DNA of 22,668 nt from positions 1 through 22,668 of IMG/VR virus record IMGVR_UViG_3300037245_002409; one strand, written 5' to 3'. The position numbers and the translations under genes were made by a program. This stretch comes from a virus. How positions within the stretch are numbered: position 1 is the first letter of the stretch; the number at the start of each line of letters is the position of its first letter. The notes under the pieces are model-generated. The model was not told where the DNA came from and ran no database searches. It was given only the letters and a program-made list of their open reading frames with translations. Positions 5,547 to 12,064 of the stretch are shown one piece after another.

Positions 5547-5556
5547 AGGAGCCTAA

Positions 5557-5766
5557 ATGATCGGACATAACACAACCTACGACAAGTCGTTGTCGAAAGC
5601 CTATGGTCAGGATGTACATAGTGAGATCATCCTGGATGCTAGCAGCTGGTGGATGGATGACTGGGATAATCTGGAGGACGTTTGGTTTTATGAGGATATA
5701 TGGGAAGATTATTGTCTTGATGAGGATTACGATTACAACTATTATTTAGATGATTATTATCTATAA
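5557..5766 (+). CDS. Highly acidic, aromatic-rich protein (candidate DNA mimic)
   Basis: 69 residues with 14 Asp, 5 Glu and only 2 Lys and no Arg. From residue 27 onward there are 16 acidic and no basic residues, mixed with 10 Tyr (8 of them after residue 44) and 5 Trp in the whole protein. GGAG lies 6 bases before the ATG. A small, early, strongly acidic phage protein is the hallmark of DNA-mimicking inhibitors of restriction, nucleoid or repair proteins (Ocr, Ugi and Gam are well-known examples). No sequence similarity to those is claimed. Confidence 0.7.
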   Translation: MIGHNTTYDKSLSKAYGQDVHSEIILDASSWWMDDWDNLEDVWFYEDIWEDYCLDEDYDYNYYLDDYYL

Positions 5767-5777
5767 AGGCCCACACT

Positions 5778-6209
5778 ATGAAAATTTGGCTGCTCAAATT
5801 TACTACTCTGATCTTGATAATTTTAATCTGCGCTTTTTGTACCAGATCCGAGGCTGCAAGCGTCACCACCGCATCCGGTGTTAGCCGTACAAGTGGTGCT
5901 CTTATCGAATTGGGTGCTACCTATGACCTCGGCTCTTATATGGCCACCACCGCATCGGTAGGTATCTTTAACCACAGCCCCTACGTCGATGCTGGGCTTA
6001 CCCTGACCTATAAACGCCTCACAATCGGTTGTTCTCTGGCCTATCTCTACCACGTCCCGGTCGAGCTGACCATGCACGGACAATTTAAGCCGAACGTCAG
6101 TTTTCGCTTGACAAATAACATTAGCCTGAGATATGTTCATTTCTCTAACGCTTCACGTAAACACCCCAACTATGGCCGTGATTTTCTCGGCCTGGAATGG
6201 AGCTGGTAA
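5778..6209 (+). CDS. Lipid A 3-O-deacylase, PagL-like outer-membrane enzyme
   Basis: 143 residues. A signal peptide (MKIWLLK, hydrophobic 8-21, cut after SEA at 26) precedes alternating hydrophobic strands of a small beta-barrel, with a C-terminal aromatic residue (Trp143) as outer-membrane insertion signal. The segment LRYVHFSNASRKHPNYG (117-133) matches the PagL active-site signature (R..H.SNA, then PN.G), giving His121 and Ser123 as catalytic candidates; the acidic third residue may be Asp135. PagL removes the 3-O acyl chain from lipid A in the outer leaflet. In a phage early block this suggests remodelling of the surface of the infected cell, for example against superinfection. The family call is firm, the role inferred. 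Confidence 0.85.
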   Translation: MKIWLLKFTTLILIILICAFCTRSEAASVTTASGVSRTSGALIELGATYDLGSYMATTASVGIFNHSPYVDAGLTLTYKRLTIGCSLAYLYHVPVELTMHGQFKPNVSFRLTNNISLRYVHFSNASRKHPNYGRDFLGLEWSW

Positions 6210-6484
6210 TGACTGACAAAGTTGACTACCCACTAGTACTCAAAGCCTGTGCCGATACCATTGAGGATCTTCGTACTGGTCCCGATGATGCAAAGCACAT
6301 CGTCCTGCTCGTTTTACCACATGCCAAAGGTGGTGGAACTGTCACCACTAGCTCAAGGGCCGACGTTGAATTGACTTTGGTCATGCTAGATTATATCTTC
6401 GAACAGGTCTCAGCTGAGATCATCGATAACGCTATCGCCTATCGGACATTACAGAAGGTGTCAGTCAATGCTACTAAGCATTAG
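6209..6484 (+). CDS. Small soluble protein, unknown function (91 aa)
   Basis: Start placed at the ATG at 6209, which overlaps the PagL-like stop (TAATG) and has GGAG 6 bases upstream; an ATG 12 bases earlier lacks good spacing. The sequence MTDKVDYPLVLKACADTIEDL...DNAIAYRTLQKVS looks alpha-helical with one short beta hairpin. No family recognised. Confidence 0.65.
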   Translation: MTDKVDYPLVLKACADTIEDLRTGPDDAKHIVLLVLPHAKGGGTVTTSSRADVELTLVMLDYIFEQVSAEIIDNAIAYRTLQKVSVNATKH

Positions 6485-6492
6485 GAGATATC

Positions 6493-6753
6493 ATGGTCAG
6501 ACTTGAGGATGGCTTCGTCAAAATAAGGTATCCCGGCTACTACTGGAACGTCTATACTCAAGAGCTGTGGAGCCTGAAGATTGCTGGAAGGTTACGTAAA
6601 ATGAAGCGCCACGGTTATTATGGTTACGCTCCTAACGGCAAGAAAATAAGCTTTGACGGCTATACTCTGAGCCACAAAGGGCAACAGGTATATATCAACC
6701 ACAAGACCTTGGCCAAAAAAGTGTATACCATCACACCGGAGTTCGTATTATGA
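6493..6753 (+). CDS. Small basic protein, unknown function (86 aa)
   Basis: Starts MVRLEDGFVKIRYPGYYW, with AGGAGA 6 bases before the ATG. Segments such as YWNVYTQELWSLKI and GRLRKMKRHGYYGY recall the DNA-contacting leader found on some phage HNH proteins, but there is no HNH motif here, so it could be a stand-alone or eroded version. It is basic and beta-rich. The TGA overlaps the next ATG. Confidence 0.6.
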   Translation: MVRLEDGFVKIRYPGYYWNVYTQELWSLKIAGRLRKMKRHGYYGYAPNGKKISFDGYTLSHKGQQVYINHKTLAKKVYTITPEFVL

Positions 6754-6848
6754 TCCAATCACTAATCTGCATCTATGGCCCTCTGGCTCTGCTCATTACC
6801 GTTGAGGCTGTATGCACTTGGAAAGAGAGGAATAATGGAACTACTTAG
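6750..6848 (+). CDS. Tiny membrane peptide (32 aa)
   Basis: MIQSLICIYGPLALLITVEAV followed by a short polar tail. One transmembrane helix. ATGA overlap with the previous gene; its end overlaps the next tiny frame. The coupling pattern matches the rest of the block, but the length makes it uncertain. Confidence 0.45.
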   Translation: MIQSLICIYGPLALLITVEAVCTWKERNNGTT

Positions 6849-6891
6849 CATATTTATCTTGGTCACCTGGATCATGTGGGTGTGGCCATGA
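6835..6891 (+). CDS. Possible 18-residue membrane peptide
   Basis: MELLSIFILVTWIMWVWP: a single hydrophobic helix. AGAGG lies 5 bases before the ATG, and the stop overlaps the start of the zinc-finger gene (ATGA). It may be a real peptide, or a leader that couples translation to the next gene, which lacks a good ribosome-binding site of its own. Confidence 0.35.
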   Translation: MELLSIFILVTWIMWVWP

Positions 6892-7139
6892 AAATAACAG
6901 ACACTCTCAGAATGTATAGTGTCCAGTTCCGGGAAGTTATCAAGGTCAGTGACCATACCGTCACTTGTATGGGTACTCAGCCCTCTGGTCACTCCGATGA
7001 TCGCCATGAGCCCTGCGGCAAGAAGGTCAAGCTGACTAACGCTTATCGCTGCCTGTATTGTCAGTTCTGGTTCTGTGCCCCTTGTGCCGAGAAACATTTC
7101 GGTAAGACAGTCAAGCAATTTCTTAATGAAAGGGAATAA
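6888..7139 (+). CDS. Treble-clef-type zinc-finger protein (83 aa)
   Basis: Start set at the ATG at 6888, overlapping the preceding stop; an upstream GTG in frame is less likely. The C-terminal half has C...C near 28 and 44, then CLYCQFWFCAPCAEKHF, which supplies four Cys and a His for a treble-clef or B-box-like zinc site. Probably a binding protein rather than an enzyme. Unknown target. Confidence 0.65.
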   Translation: MKITDTLRMYSVQFREVIKVSDHTVTCMGTQPSGHSDDRHEPCGKKVKLTNAYRCLYCQFWFCAPCAEKHFGKTVKQFLNERE

Positions 7140-7140
7140 T

Positions 7141-7305
7141 ATGTGCGACACAACTCCTGACCTTTGTGAAGAGATGCAGCCAGATAACGCTTGCCAAGTC
7201 TGCAATCGTGATATCGATAGCTGCTATTGCCCTGATTGTCCAGTCTGCGGAAAGTATGGTGATCCTGATTGCGCCATTAATGGAGGCACACAATGCGAAT
7301 TGTAG
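7141..7305 (+). CDS. Cysteine-rich mini-protein (54 aa)
   Basis: Start set at 7141 (MCDTTPDLC), with AAAGGG 6 bases upstream. Ten cysteines in 54 residues, including CQVC, CYCPDC and PVCGKYGDPDC. The CPDCPVCG..GDP.C pattern recurs in many phage mini-proteins and implies one or two bound zinc ions. Overlaps the next gene by 13 bases. Confidence 0.7.
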   Translation: MCDTTPDLCEEMQPDNACQVCNRDIDSCYCPDCPVCGKYGDPDCAINGGTQCEL

Positions 7306-7523
7306 ACCAACAAGCAGCTATCACCAGAGTCAGAGAGCTGACTGAAGCAAAGCCAACCAACGAATGCCCACTGGCGAGCCTAAAACGCTGTAGTAAACTT
7401 TGCCCCTGCGTCGCAAAACCATTTAAAAATGGACCAAACACCGGGATGAAGCGTGGCGACGTTGAAGCGTTCGACGTTTACGGCTGGACTTGTCATAACC
7501 CGATGTTGATTAAAGGGAGATAA
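7293..7523 (+). CDS. Small cysteine-containing protein, unknown function (76 aa)
   Basis: MRIVDQQAAITRVREL then CPLASLKRCSKLCPC: an amphipathic N-terminal helix followed by clustered cysteines (five in all). GGAGG lies 7 bases before the ATG. It may bind metal. No family recognised. Confidence 0.65.
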   Translation: MRIVDQQAAITRVRELTEAKPTNECPLASLKRCSKLCPCVAKPFKNGPNTGMKRGDVEAFDVYGWTCHNPMLIKGR

Positions 7524-7526
7524 CTC

Positions 7527-7883
7527 ATGACTGAAATCAGATGTACCAACTGTGGTACAGAAGAGGTCCATTGCTACAAGACTGGGTTGGAGGTAAGGTC
7601 TGACAAATTCCATTATCTCTGTGATGCCTTTATCTGTACTCAGTGTAATCGGATATTCTTTACCGGCTTTTGCTGCGGCGAAGACAATTTTCCAATGTAC
7701 GTTAAGGGGCGTACTGAATGCCCATTCTACTACAACGCAGAAGATATCCATTTCATGGAAGACATTGACCGGGTGTATCTCTGCACCACATCAGGCGCAT
7801 GGAGCCACGCCTTTATCCGCTGGAATCAAGAGTGGTATCCGACTTACAAACTCGATCAACAGTTTGAGGAGGCATCGAAATGA
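7527..7883 (+). CDS. Zinc-ribbon protein, unknown function (118 aa)
   Basis: An N-terminal ribbon with CTNC (6-9) and CTQC (37-40), plus CC at about 49-50 and further Cys (CPFYY, LCTTSG). GGGAGA lies before the ATG. The stop overlaps the next ATG. The domain looks like a nucleic-acid or protein-binding ribbon with a beta-rich C-terminal part. Function unknown. Confidence 0.65.
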   Translation: MTEIRCTNCGTEEVHCYKTGLEVRSDKFHYLCDAFICTQCNRIFFTGFCCGEDNFPMYVKGRTECPFYYNAEDIHFMEDIDRVYLCTTSGAWSHAFIRWNQEWYPTYKLDQQFEEASK

Positions 7884-8161
7884 ATAAAATATTTATCTAT
7901 AGTAATGTGCGTGGTGGTGATGGTGTTGCTTACGCAATGGCCGAAGATGGTACAGTCCTTGGAAGTCACTGGTGTAGTCGCGAATCCTTTGTTCATATAG
8001 ATCTTGGCGATGGGCGCAAGGACCGTAAAGAAGCATACCAGAAGCATTATCCAGACGGTTATGAAATTGAATTTATACCACTCTCAGACGTAACAGCTCA
8101 TGCTGGATTGATTGAAGCCTATCGTCTAAACCAAATACAAGGAGAGGAGCACAACCAATGA
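7880..8161 (+). CDS. Small soluble protein, unknown function (93 aa)
   Basis: Starts MNKIFIYSNVRGGDGVAYAM. GAGGAGG lies 7 bases before the ATG; it overlaps both neighbours by 4 bases (ATGA). Beta-strands early, a polar helix in the middle and a helical tail. No recognisable family; all features indicate a real gene. Confidence 0.7.
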   Translation: MNKIFIYSNVRGGDGVAYAMAEDGTVLGSHWCSRESFVHIDLGDGRKDRKEAYQKHYPDGYEIEFIPLSDVTAHAGLIEAYRLNQIQGEEHNQ

Positions 8162-8334
8162 CCCGAGCTGAACTACACGATAAGATAATCAAACTGGTCC
8201 ATGACCATACCATGCTGAAGAAGATCTCTCTGACCGCCCTTGATGGCGGTCAGGCTATGGTCCTGGATCTGAATGAGCAAGCCCAATGCCATAGGGAGTT
8301 AGCCGATCTGCTAAACGAATACTATGCACAGTGA
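8158..8334 (+). CDS. Small helical protein (58 aa)
   Basis: MTRAELHDKIIKLVHDH...LLNEYYAQ. Mostly two amphipathic helices. GAGGAG lies 10 bases before the ATG, and the start overlaps the previous stop. Function unknown. Confidence 0.65.
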   Translation: MTRAELHDKIIKLVHDHTMLKKISLTALDGGQAMVLDLNEQAQCHRELADLLNEYYAQ

Positions 8335-8473
8335 ACATCACAGTTGGGTTATCATGCCGATTATTGGCTTACTGGTGGGAGTCTATCTGGCAATCACACT
8401 GATTATTGCCATAGGCATGTTCCCGTTCTACCTTTATCAACAGTTGTTAGGCGAAAGAGAGGTTTGGGAATGA
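8324..8473 (+). CDS. Single-pass membrane peptide (49 aa)
   Basis: One hydrophobic helix (VIMPIIGLLVGVYLAITLII), then a polar tail ending GEREVWE. It overlaps the previous gene by 11 bases and the next by 4. The ribosome-binding site is weak for the ATG at 8324, and the ATG at 8354 is an alternative start. Function unknown. Confidence 0.55.
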   Translation: MHSEHHSWVIMPIIGLLVGVYLAITLIIAIGMFPFYLYQQLLGEREVWE

Positions 8474-8610
8474 ACAAAGAAATCATACAGGCTCTGTTAA
8501 TTATTGTAACATCAGTTATTGTAATTCTTATGGTAGGACCATGGATAGGTGCTTATTACTCATGGTATTTAGATTTTGTAGCTGGATCAATTTACATGGC
8601 ATCTCATTAA
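8470..8610 (+). CDS. Membrane peptide, last gene of the rightward block (46 aa)
   Basis: MNKEIIQALLIIVTSVIVILMVG forms a strong transmembrane helix, followed by a short aromatic segment. AGAGG lies 8 bases before the ATG. The stop is 11 bases from the stop of the convergent nuclease gene. Function unknown. Confidence 0.65.
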   Translation: MNKEIIQALLIIVTSVIVILMVGPWIGAYYSWYLDFVAGSIYMASH

Positions 8611-8621
8611 GGTACTTTGAC

Positions 8622-9047
8622 TCACACCTTATGCCCTTTTTCCAGCAATTGGAAGAAGGGCATGGCTTTAAACGCGCCGACCGTTGAATAAAACCTACAG
8701 TTCATTCGCCACTCGCTCTTGGTCCAAGTCTCAACCAACATCGTCTGATCATAACTGAATAGAAACACCTCGTCCTCTACTCTAATCATCATCCAACAGT
8801 TGCCGCTTACTTTCCCCCTTCTCAATAACCACTGTTTTTGAACACCAGTCCAATGATGTATTCGAACTTTGGTGGTTTTGCGCACGGGGAATTTCTTCAG
8901 CCACTTCAGCTCGATCCAGCCCTGGTGAGATGGCACTCCATAGTTCACGTCCGGGACACCGCAAGCAAGGCCATTCTCTATCCGCTCTGCATCCCAATAG
9001 CACCGCATCTTATCTCTAAGCCATTGCCAGAAGCCTGATTCATTCAT
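8622..9047 (-). CDS. PD-(D/E)xK nuclease (Holliday-junction or VRR-NUC-like)
   Basis: 141 residues. The signature reads E24...GVPDV (Asp33)...GWIELKW (Glu46, Lys48), followed by a basic region RKTTKVRIHH and a helix carrying the conserved-looking GVQKQWLLRRGK. This is the fold of phage resolvase-like and VRR-NUC nucleases, which cut branched DNA using Mg2+. In a replication module it would resolve recombination or packaging intermediates. It is the last gene of the leftward block. The last codons form a 14-bp stem in the DNA (8631-8663). Fold call firm; exact substrate unknown. Confidence 0.75.
   Translation of the reverse strand: MNESGFWQWLRDKMRCYWDAERIENGLACGVPDVNYGVPSHQGWIELKWLKKFPVRKTTKVRIHHWTGVQKQWLLRRGKVSGNCWMMIRVEDEVFLFSYDQTMLVETWTKSEWRMNCRFYSTVGAFKAMPFFQLLEKGHKV
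8631..8663. terminator. 14-bp stem at the convergent gene ends
   Basis: ATGCCCTTTTTCCA (8631-8644), the 5-base loop GCAAT, then TGGAAGAAGGGCAT (8650-8663), with one mismatch. It lies inside the last codons of the nuclease gene and 20 bases after the rightward block ends. No T-run follows on either strand, so it is a candidate bidirectional pause or processing hairpin rather than a standard terminator. Confidence 0.45.
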
Positions 9048-9235
9048 TTAATTACCATGAGGAGCCTATGATTTTCCTCCCTAAGCTCTTCTACCTCATA
9101 GGCCAGAGCAAGGATAAGGCCATCACCACAACAGTCACGCCATTTTTCACCATAACGCAAAGCACTCAGCCTGTCATTTTCATCAAATAACACTGTGTAT
9201 TTACCGTCACCAACAGTTACTTTAAGATCACTCAT
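9044..9235 (-). CDS. Small protein with C-terminal coiled coil (63 aa)
   Basis: Start set at the ATG at 9235 because GGAGG lies 5 bases upstream; an in-frame GTG further 5' would place that site inside the gene. The sequence is MSDLKVTVGDGKYTVLFDENDRL, a small beta domain, then YEVEELREENHRLL, a short coiled coil. Its start overlaps the stop of the rearranged gene upstream. Unknown function. Confidence 0.6.
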   Translation of the reverse strand: MSDLKVTVGDGKYTVLFDENDRLSALRYGEKWRDCCGDGLILALAYEVEELREENHRLLMVIK

Positions 9236-9483
9236 CACTTCCTCCACCACTTAAGAATTTCCCCTAAAGCCTCCATGACAACCCATACAATCGTAGCGCC
9301 GCCGAAGGTGACGGTGTGCATATTGGCTTTGTTCCTGTTCCTGGCGCTAGTGCCGAAAGCGCCGGTCATTACTATGTTTATCAGCGCTATACTCGGCGGC
9401 GCTACGATTGTATGGGTTGTCATGGAGGCTTTAGGGGATATGCACACCGTCACCTTAATGTCAACCTTTGTCTGCTTTTTCAT
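9235..9483 (-). CDS. Small membrane-protein gene rearranged by an internal inverted duplication
   Basis: As it stands, the frame encodes 82 residues: MKKQTKVDIKVTVCI, a polar middle, then GGATIVWVVMEALGEILKWWRK. The middle is the reverse complement of the gene itself. Arms of 46 bp (9260-9305 and 9393-9438) and 19 bp (9305-9323 and 9438-9456) are exact inverted copies around a unique 69-base core. Reading that core in the other orientation and removing the duplicates gives an uninterrupted 61-residue frame with two membrane helices (a helix with ILALFLFLALV, then VITMFISAIL and GGATIVWVV). AAGGAT lies about 8 bases before the ATG. The observed product is probably not functional unless the block can flip. 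Confidence 0.7.
   Translation of the reverse strand: MKKQTKVDIKVTVCISPKASMTTHTIVAPPSIALINIVMTGAFGTSARNRNKANMHTVTFGGATIVWVVMEALGEILKWWRK
9260..9456. repeat. Compound inverted duplication (template-switch signature)
   Basis: Order on the plus strand: arm A 9260-9305, arm B 9305-9323, unique core 9324-9392, A' 9393-9438, B' 9438-9456. A/A' and B/B' are perfect inverted repeats of 46 and 19 bp. The order A-B-core-A'-B', not A-B-core-B'-A', is what a polymerase leaves when it jumps to the complementary strand and back. The net gain is about 63 bases, a multiple of three, so the frame stays open. Confidence 0.85.
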
Positions 9484-9485
9484 GT

Positions 9486-9698
9486 CTATCTATCCTTCAT
9501 CTTATCATACAGTCTTTTAATCAGAGTATACCTCTCCCGCCATTGCTTGACTTCTGAGATAAGACCTGTTCTCTCTTTGATTTGATCGAACCCTTCCCAT
9601 CGATGCTTCTCCAACAGCCGCTCATAGGCCGCATCCATCCGCTCGATCTTCCGCGCTAATCGCCGGTTCTCAGTCCGTAGCCGTTTGAGTTCACCCAT
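9486..9698 (-). CDS. Coiled-coil protein (70 aa)
   Basis: MGELKRLRTENRRLARKIERM starts a basic leucine-heptad coiled coil that covers most of the protein. It overlaps the upstream gene by 8 bases, and GAGG lies 8 bases before the ATG. It probably forms dimers; a DNA- or partner-binding accessory role is possible. No family recognised. Confidence 0.6.
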   Translation of the reverse strand: MGELKRLRTENRRLARKIERMDAAYERLLEKHRWEGFDQIKERTGLISEVKQWRERYTLIKRLYDKMKDR

Positions 9699-9966
9699 TT
9701 AGCGCCTCGGCCTTCTCAAGTTTGTCAGCATACCAATCAAGCGTTTTGTGTGTACGTTCGTCTGACTTCTTCAGCGCCTCCAGCTCTACCTTGAGTTGCT
9801 CATTCTCTATATTTAGTCGGTTGAATTCGTCAGTAAGCTCTTTCCATTCCCATCGATCACCTTCTTGGTGACCACAAGTCGAACAAGACTTTGGGAAAGA
9901 TGCTCCTGTGTGTCCAATCGTTCTAAACGCCTCAGACTGGCACCATCTACATTTCTCAACTATCAT
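9691..9966 (-). CDS. Zinc knuckle plus coiled-coil protein (91 aa)
   Basis: Start set at the ATG at 9966, which overlaps the polymerase stop (ATGA) and has AGGTGG just upstream. CRWC (6-9) and CSTC (28-31) form a zinc ribbon, followed by a long coiled coil (NIENEQLKVELEALKK). Many phage replication modules carry such ribbon-coil proteins of unknown role. Confidence 0.65.
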   Translation of the reverse strand: MIVEKCRWCQSEAFRTIGHTGASFPKSCSTCGHQEGDRWEWKELTDEFNRLNIENEQLKVELEALKKSDERTHKTLDWYADKLEKAEALNG

Positions 9967-11924
9967 TCCACCTCTCCCCATGATGGGCCTGACTCGGTAT
10001 CACAGGCCAGTGGTATTTTCAGCTTAACACAATTCTCCATTATGTGCAGCATTTCTTTCGCTGCTTCATCGGCTTCTTTTGTCTTTGGCTGTGAGAAATC
10101 TAATTCGTCATGAACTGTCAAATGGATCTTCAGCACATCAAATACACCTGAATCCCAAACATCTTTCATCGCTTTCTTCATAACATCGGCAGCAGAGCCC
10201 TGGATGAGTTTATTCATAGCCGTCCACGTCTCGGCTCTACGTACCGTTCCCCACAATTCAACTGCCCATTCTTTATCTAGCTTTGGTGCATTGGCGTGTG
10301 CCGTATCCCAATCAGTCGATTCCCAAAAAGGAAACCGGGCTCGTCTATTCATCAGTGTTCTAATATAGCCTCGATTACTGGCTACCCTTGATGTTGCTTT
10401 TTGTAGCGACTGGACAAAAGGCACTCGGGCATGATAGGTTTTAAATAGCTCTTCGGCCTCTTCGACGGATACCCCCAAGTCTTCGGCTAATTTCTCTACA
10501 CCCATAACATAAGCCAAACCAAAATTGATAGTCTTTGCCGGGTCGCGGTCAATACCACACATCCTACCGACCAAGGCATGAAAGTCTGTGGTCGGATCAT
10601 TTACATATTCCGACCGAGCCGCTTCAGCTTCTGGGCCTGTTCCATACTGGGTGATCAGCCGGAACTCGACTTGACTGTAATCATCTTTTACCCATAGACA
10701 ATCTTCTTCCGGCAAAAAACAACTACGAATAGCTTTACCTAAGCGCATCATAACACCATCGACACAGATTAGGGTCTTATCGCGCATCGGGATATTTTGC
10801 AGGTTAGGTAGGCTACTGCTGAAGCGGCCTGAAATTGTACCATTCTCATCGGTTCTTAATGGATGAAACATGCCATACAATCGACCGTTGACATTTTGAC
10901 CAATTATATAACCCTTAATAAATGTGTTGAGGATCGTCGTATATTTACGGAGCCCCAATATCAATTGGATTTCCGGGTTTGGTAAGTTTAGTTTTTCTAA
11001 CCACTTCTTCTGAAAAGAAGGTTGGCCATTGGGGTGTGACTTTGTTGGCTTTGTTCTTAGGTAGGGTATATGCAGCTTATCAAATATTCTACTTAAATGA
11101 CCAGCGGAATTTATATTGCACTGAAAACCGCACAGCACGTTAAGCTCTTTCTGCCAGCGGGTGATTTCCTTTTGCAGCCCTGCGCCGATCCGTTCGGCTT
11201 TCGGTACATCAACCCTAACCCCGTTCAAACGCATGGCTAGCAGCATCGGCAGCAGGGAGCACTCCATTTCGAAAAGGTCTTCAAGGTTCTGCTCTCGCAG
11301 CTCCTTGCGCTGTGATTCCAGAATCCTTAGTGGCAAGTCAACATCACCTTCAGCATATGGCCCGACCAGACCGACCGGAGCCTCCCAGATATGGTTGCCG
11401 GGGTTTTGCTTGCCGTAGGCCATAGTAATCCAATCATACATAGCATTACTGACTTTGCCCTCACCCAAGCGCTCTTTGGCGATATTGTCCAGGCTATACG
11501 ACAGTTTGTGCTCATCGAGCAGCGGCTCGGCATATTGAACGTCGTAGAGCTTCCCGGCCACCGGCACATCGGCCACTGCCAAGAACTCCAAGTCGTATAT
11601 TAAATGCGCTCCAACCTTCGGCTGAGATGACCGACCTAACTCTTCCTTCGCCCAGCGCAGCACTGTATCCCGATCCATATTTCCCCCGAGCTGATGGGCG
11701 ATAGGATAATAGCCCCGGAAGCCATCGTCAGTCCCGATAGCCACCCCGGCAATAAAAGCTCCCCTCCTGGTTCCCGGCCCCTTGGTTTTAAGATCCGGGT
11801 CGCAAGTCTCAAGGTCAACCGATATCATCTTAGCCGATGATAGGTCGGGAAAGGAATCAGGCGGCATCCAATCGGTCTTCACCGGATGGAGCGTACCCTT
11901 ATCGATGAGGTCGAGTTGTTTCAA
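9963..11924 (-). CDS. Family A DNA polymerase with 3'-5' proofreading exonuclease
   Basis: Replicative polymerase, 653 residues from a TTG start at 11924. That start overlaps the stop of the upstream membrane gene, has GGAG 5 bases before it, and gives a natural N-terminus (MKQLDLIDKGTL). A longer ATG frame to 12044 would run through the membrane gene in another frame and adds an odd Trp/His-rich leader. The exonuclease has Asp37/Glu39 (SVDLET), HLIYDLEF and YAEGD. The polymerase has motif A with Asp415 (DDYSQVE), motif B R460-K464-F468-Y472 and motif C VHDE (604-607). Phe468 aligns with E. coli Phe762, the residue that disfavours dideoxynucleotides. There is no 5' nuclease domain, as in T7-type enzymes. 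Confidence 0.97.
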   Translation of the reverse strand: MKQLDLIDKGTLHPVKTDWMPPDSFPDLSSAKMISVDLETCDPDLKTKGPGTRRGAFIAGVAIGTDDGFRGYYPIAHQLGGNMDRDTVLRWAKEELGRSSQPKVGAHLIYDLEFLAVADVPVAGKLYDVQYAEPLLDEHKLSYSLDNIAKERLGEGKVSNAMYDWITMAYGKQNPGNHIWEAPVGLVGPYAEGDVDLPLRILESQRKELREQNLEDLFEMECSLLPMLLAMRLNGVRVDVPKAERIGAGLQKEITRWQKELNVLCGFQCNINSAGHLSRIFDKLHIPYLRTKPTKSHPNGQPSFQKKWLEKLNLPNPEIQLILGLRKYTTILNTFIKGYIIGQNVNGRLYGMFHPLRTDENGTISGRFSSSLPNLQNIPMRDKTLICVDGVMMRLGKAIRSCFLPEEDCLWVKDDYSQVEFRLITQYGTGPEAEAARSEYVNDPTTDFHALVGRMCGIDRDPAKTINFGLAYVMGVEKLAEDLGVSVEEAEELFKTYHARVPFVQSLQKATSRVASNRGYIRTLMNRRARFPFWESTDWDTAHANAPKLDKEWAVELWGTVRRAETWTAMNKLIQGSAADVMKKAMKDVWDSGVFDVLKIHLTVHDELDFSQPKTKEADEAAKEMLHIMENCVKLKIPLACDTESGPSWGEVE

Positions 11925-12064
11925 ACGAACTCCGGGTATACCAGCCAAGCCAGCGTCATTAAGCCAATGATACCAATGACGGTGAAGAAGCCACCAGTGA
12001 AAGCAGCTGCTATGAAAAGTACGAATAATATTGACAAACACCAAACGATTATTTTACTGAACAT
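11921..12064 (-). CDS. Two-helix membrane peptide before the polymerase (47 aa)
   Basis: MFSKIIVWCLSILFVLFIAAAF then GFFTVIGIIGLMTLAWLV: two transmembrane helices. The ATG at 12064 is chosen because GGAG lies 6 bases upstream; the ATG at 12070 directly abuts that site. Its TGA overlaps the TTG start of the polymerase, so polymerase translation is probably coupled to it. The start overlaps the upstream gene by 11 bases. Function unknown. Confidence 0.65.
   Translation of the reverse strand: MFSKIIVWCLSILFVLFIAAAFTGGFFTVIGIIGLMTLAWLVYPEFV

Noticed and set aside
5525-5550. GACACTATAGTATAAAGGAG, resembling an SP6-type promoter
   Set aside because: It coincides with the last codons of the membrane peptide and the ribosome-binding site of the acidic protein gene; a single copy with no flanking match.
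9275-9520. Rightward frame of 81 residues with hydrophobic helices
   Set aside because: It is the inverted copy of the leftward membrane gene created by the internal duplication; it has no ribosome-binding site and lies inside a leftward operon.
11925-12044. N-terminal extension of DNA polymerase to an ATG at 12044
   Set aside because: The extension is rich in Trp, His and Cys with no family counterpart and overlaps a better-supported membrane gene with a good ribosome-binding site.
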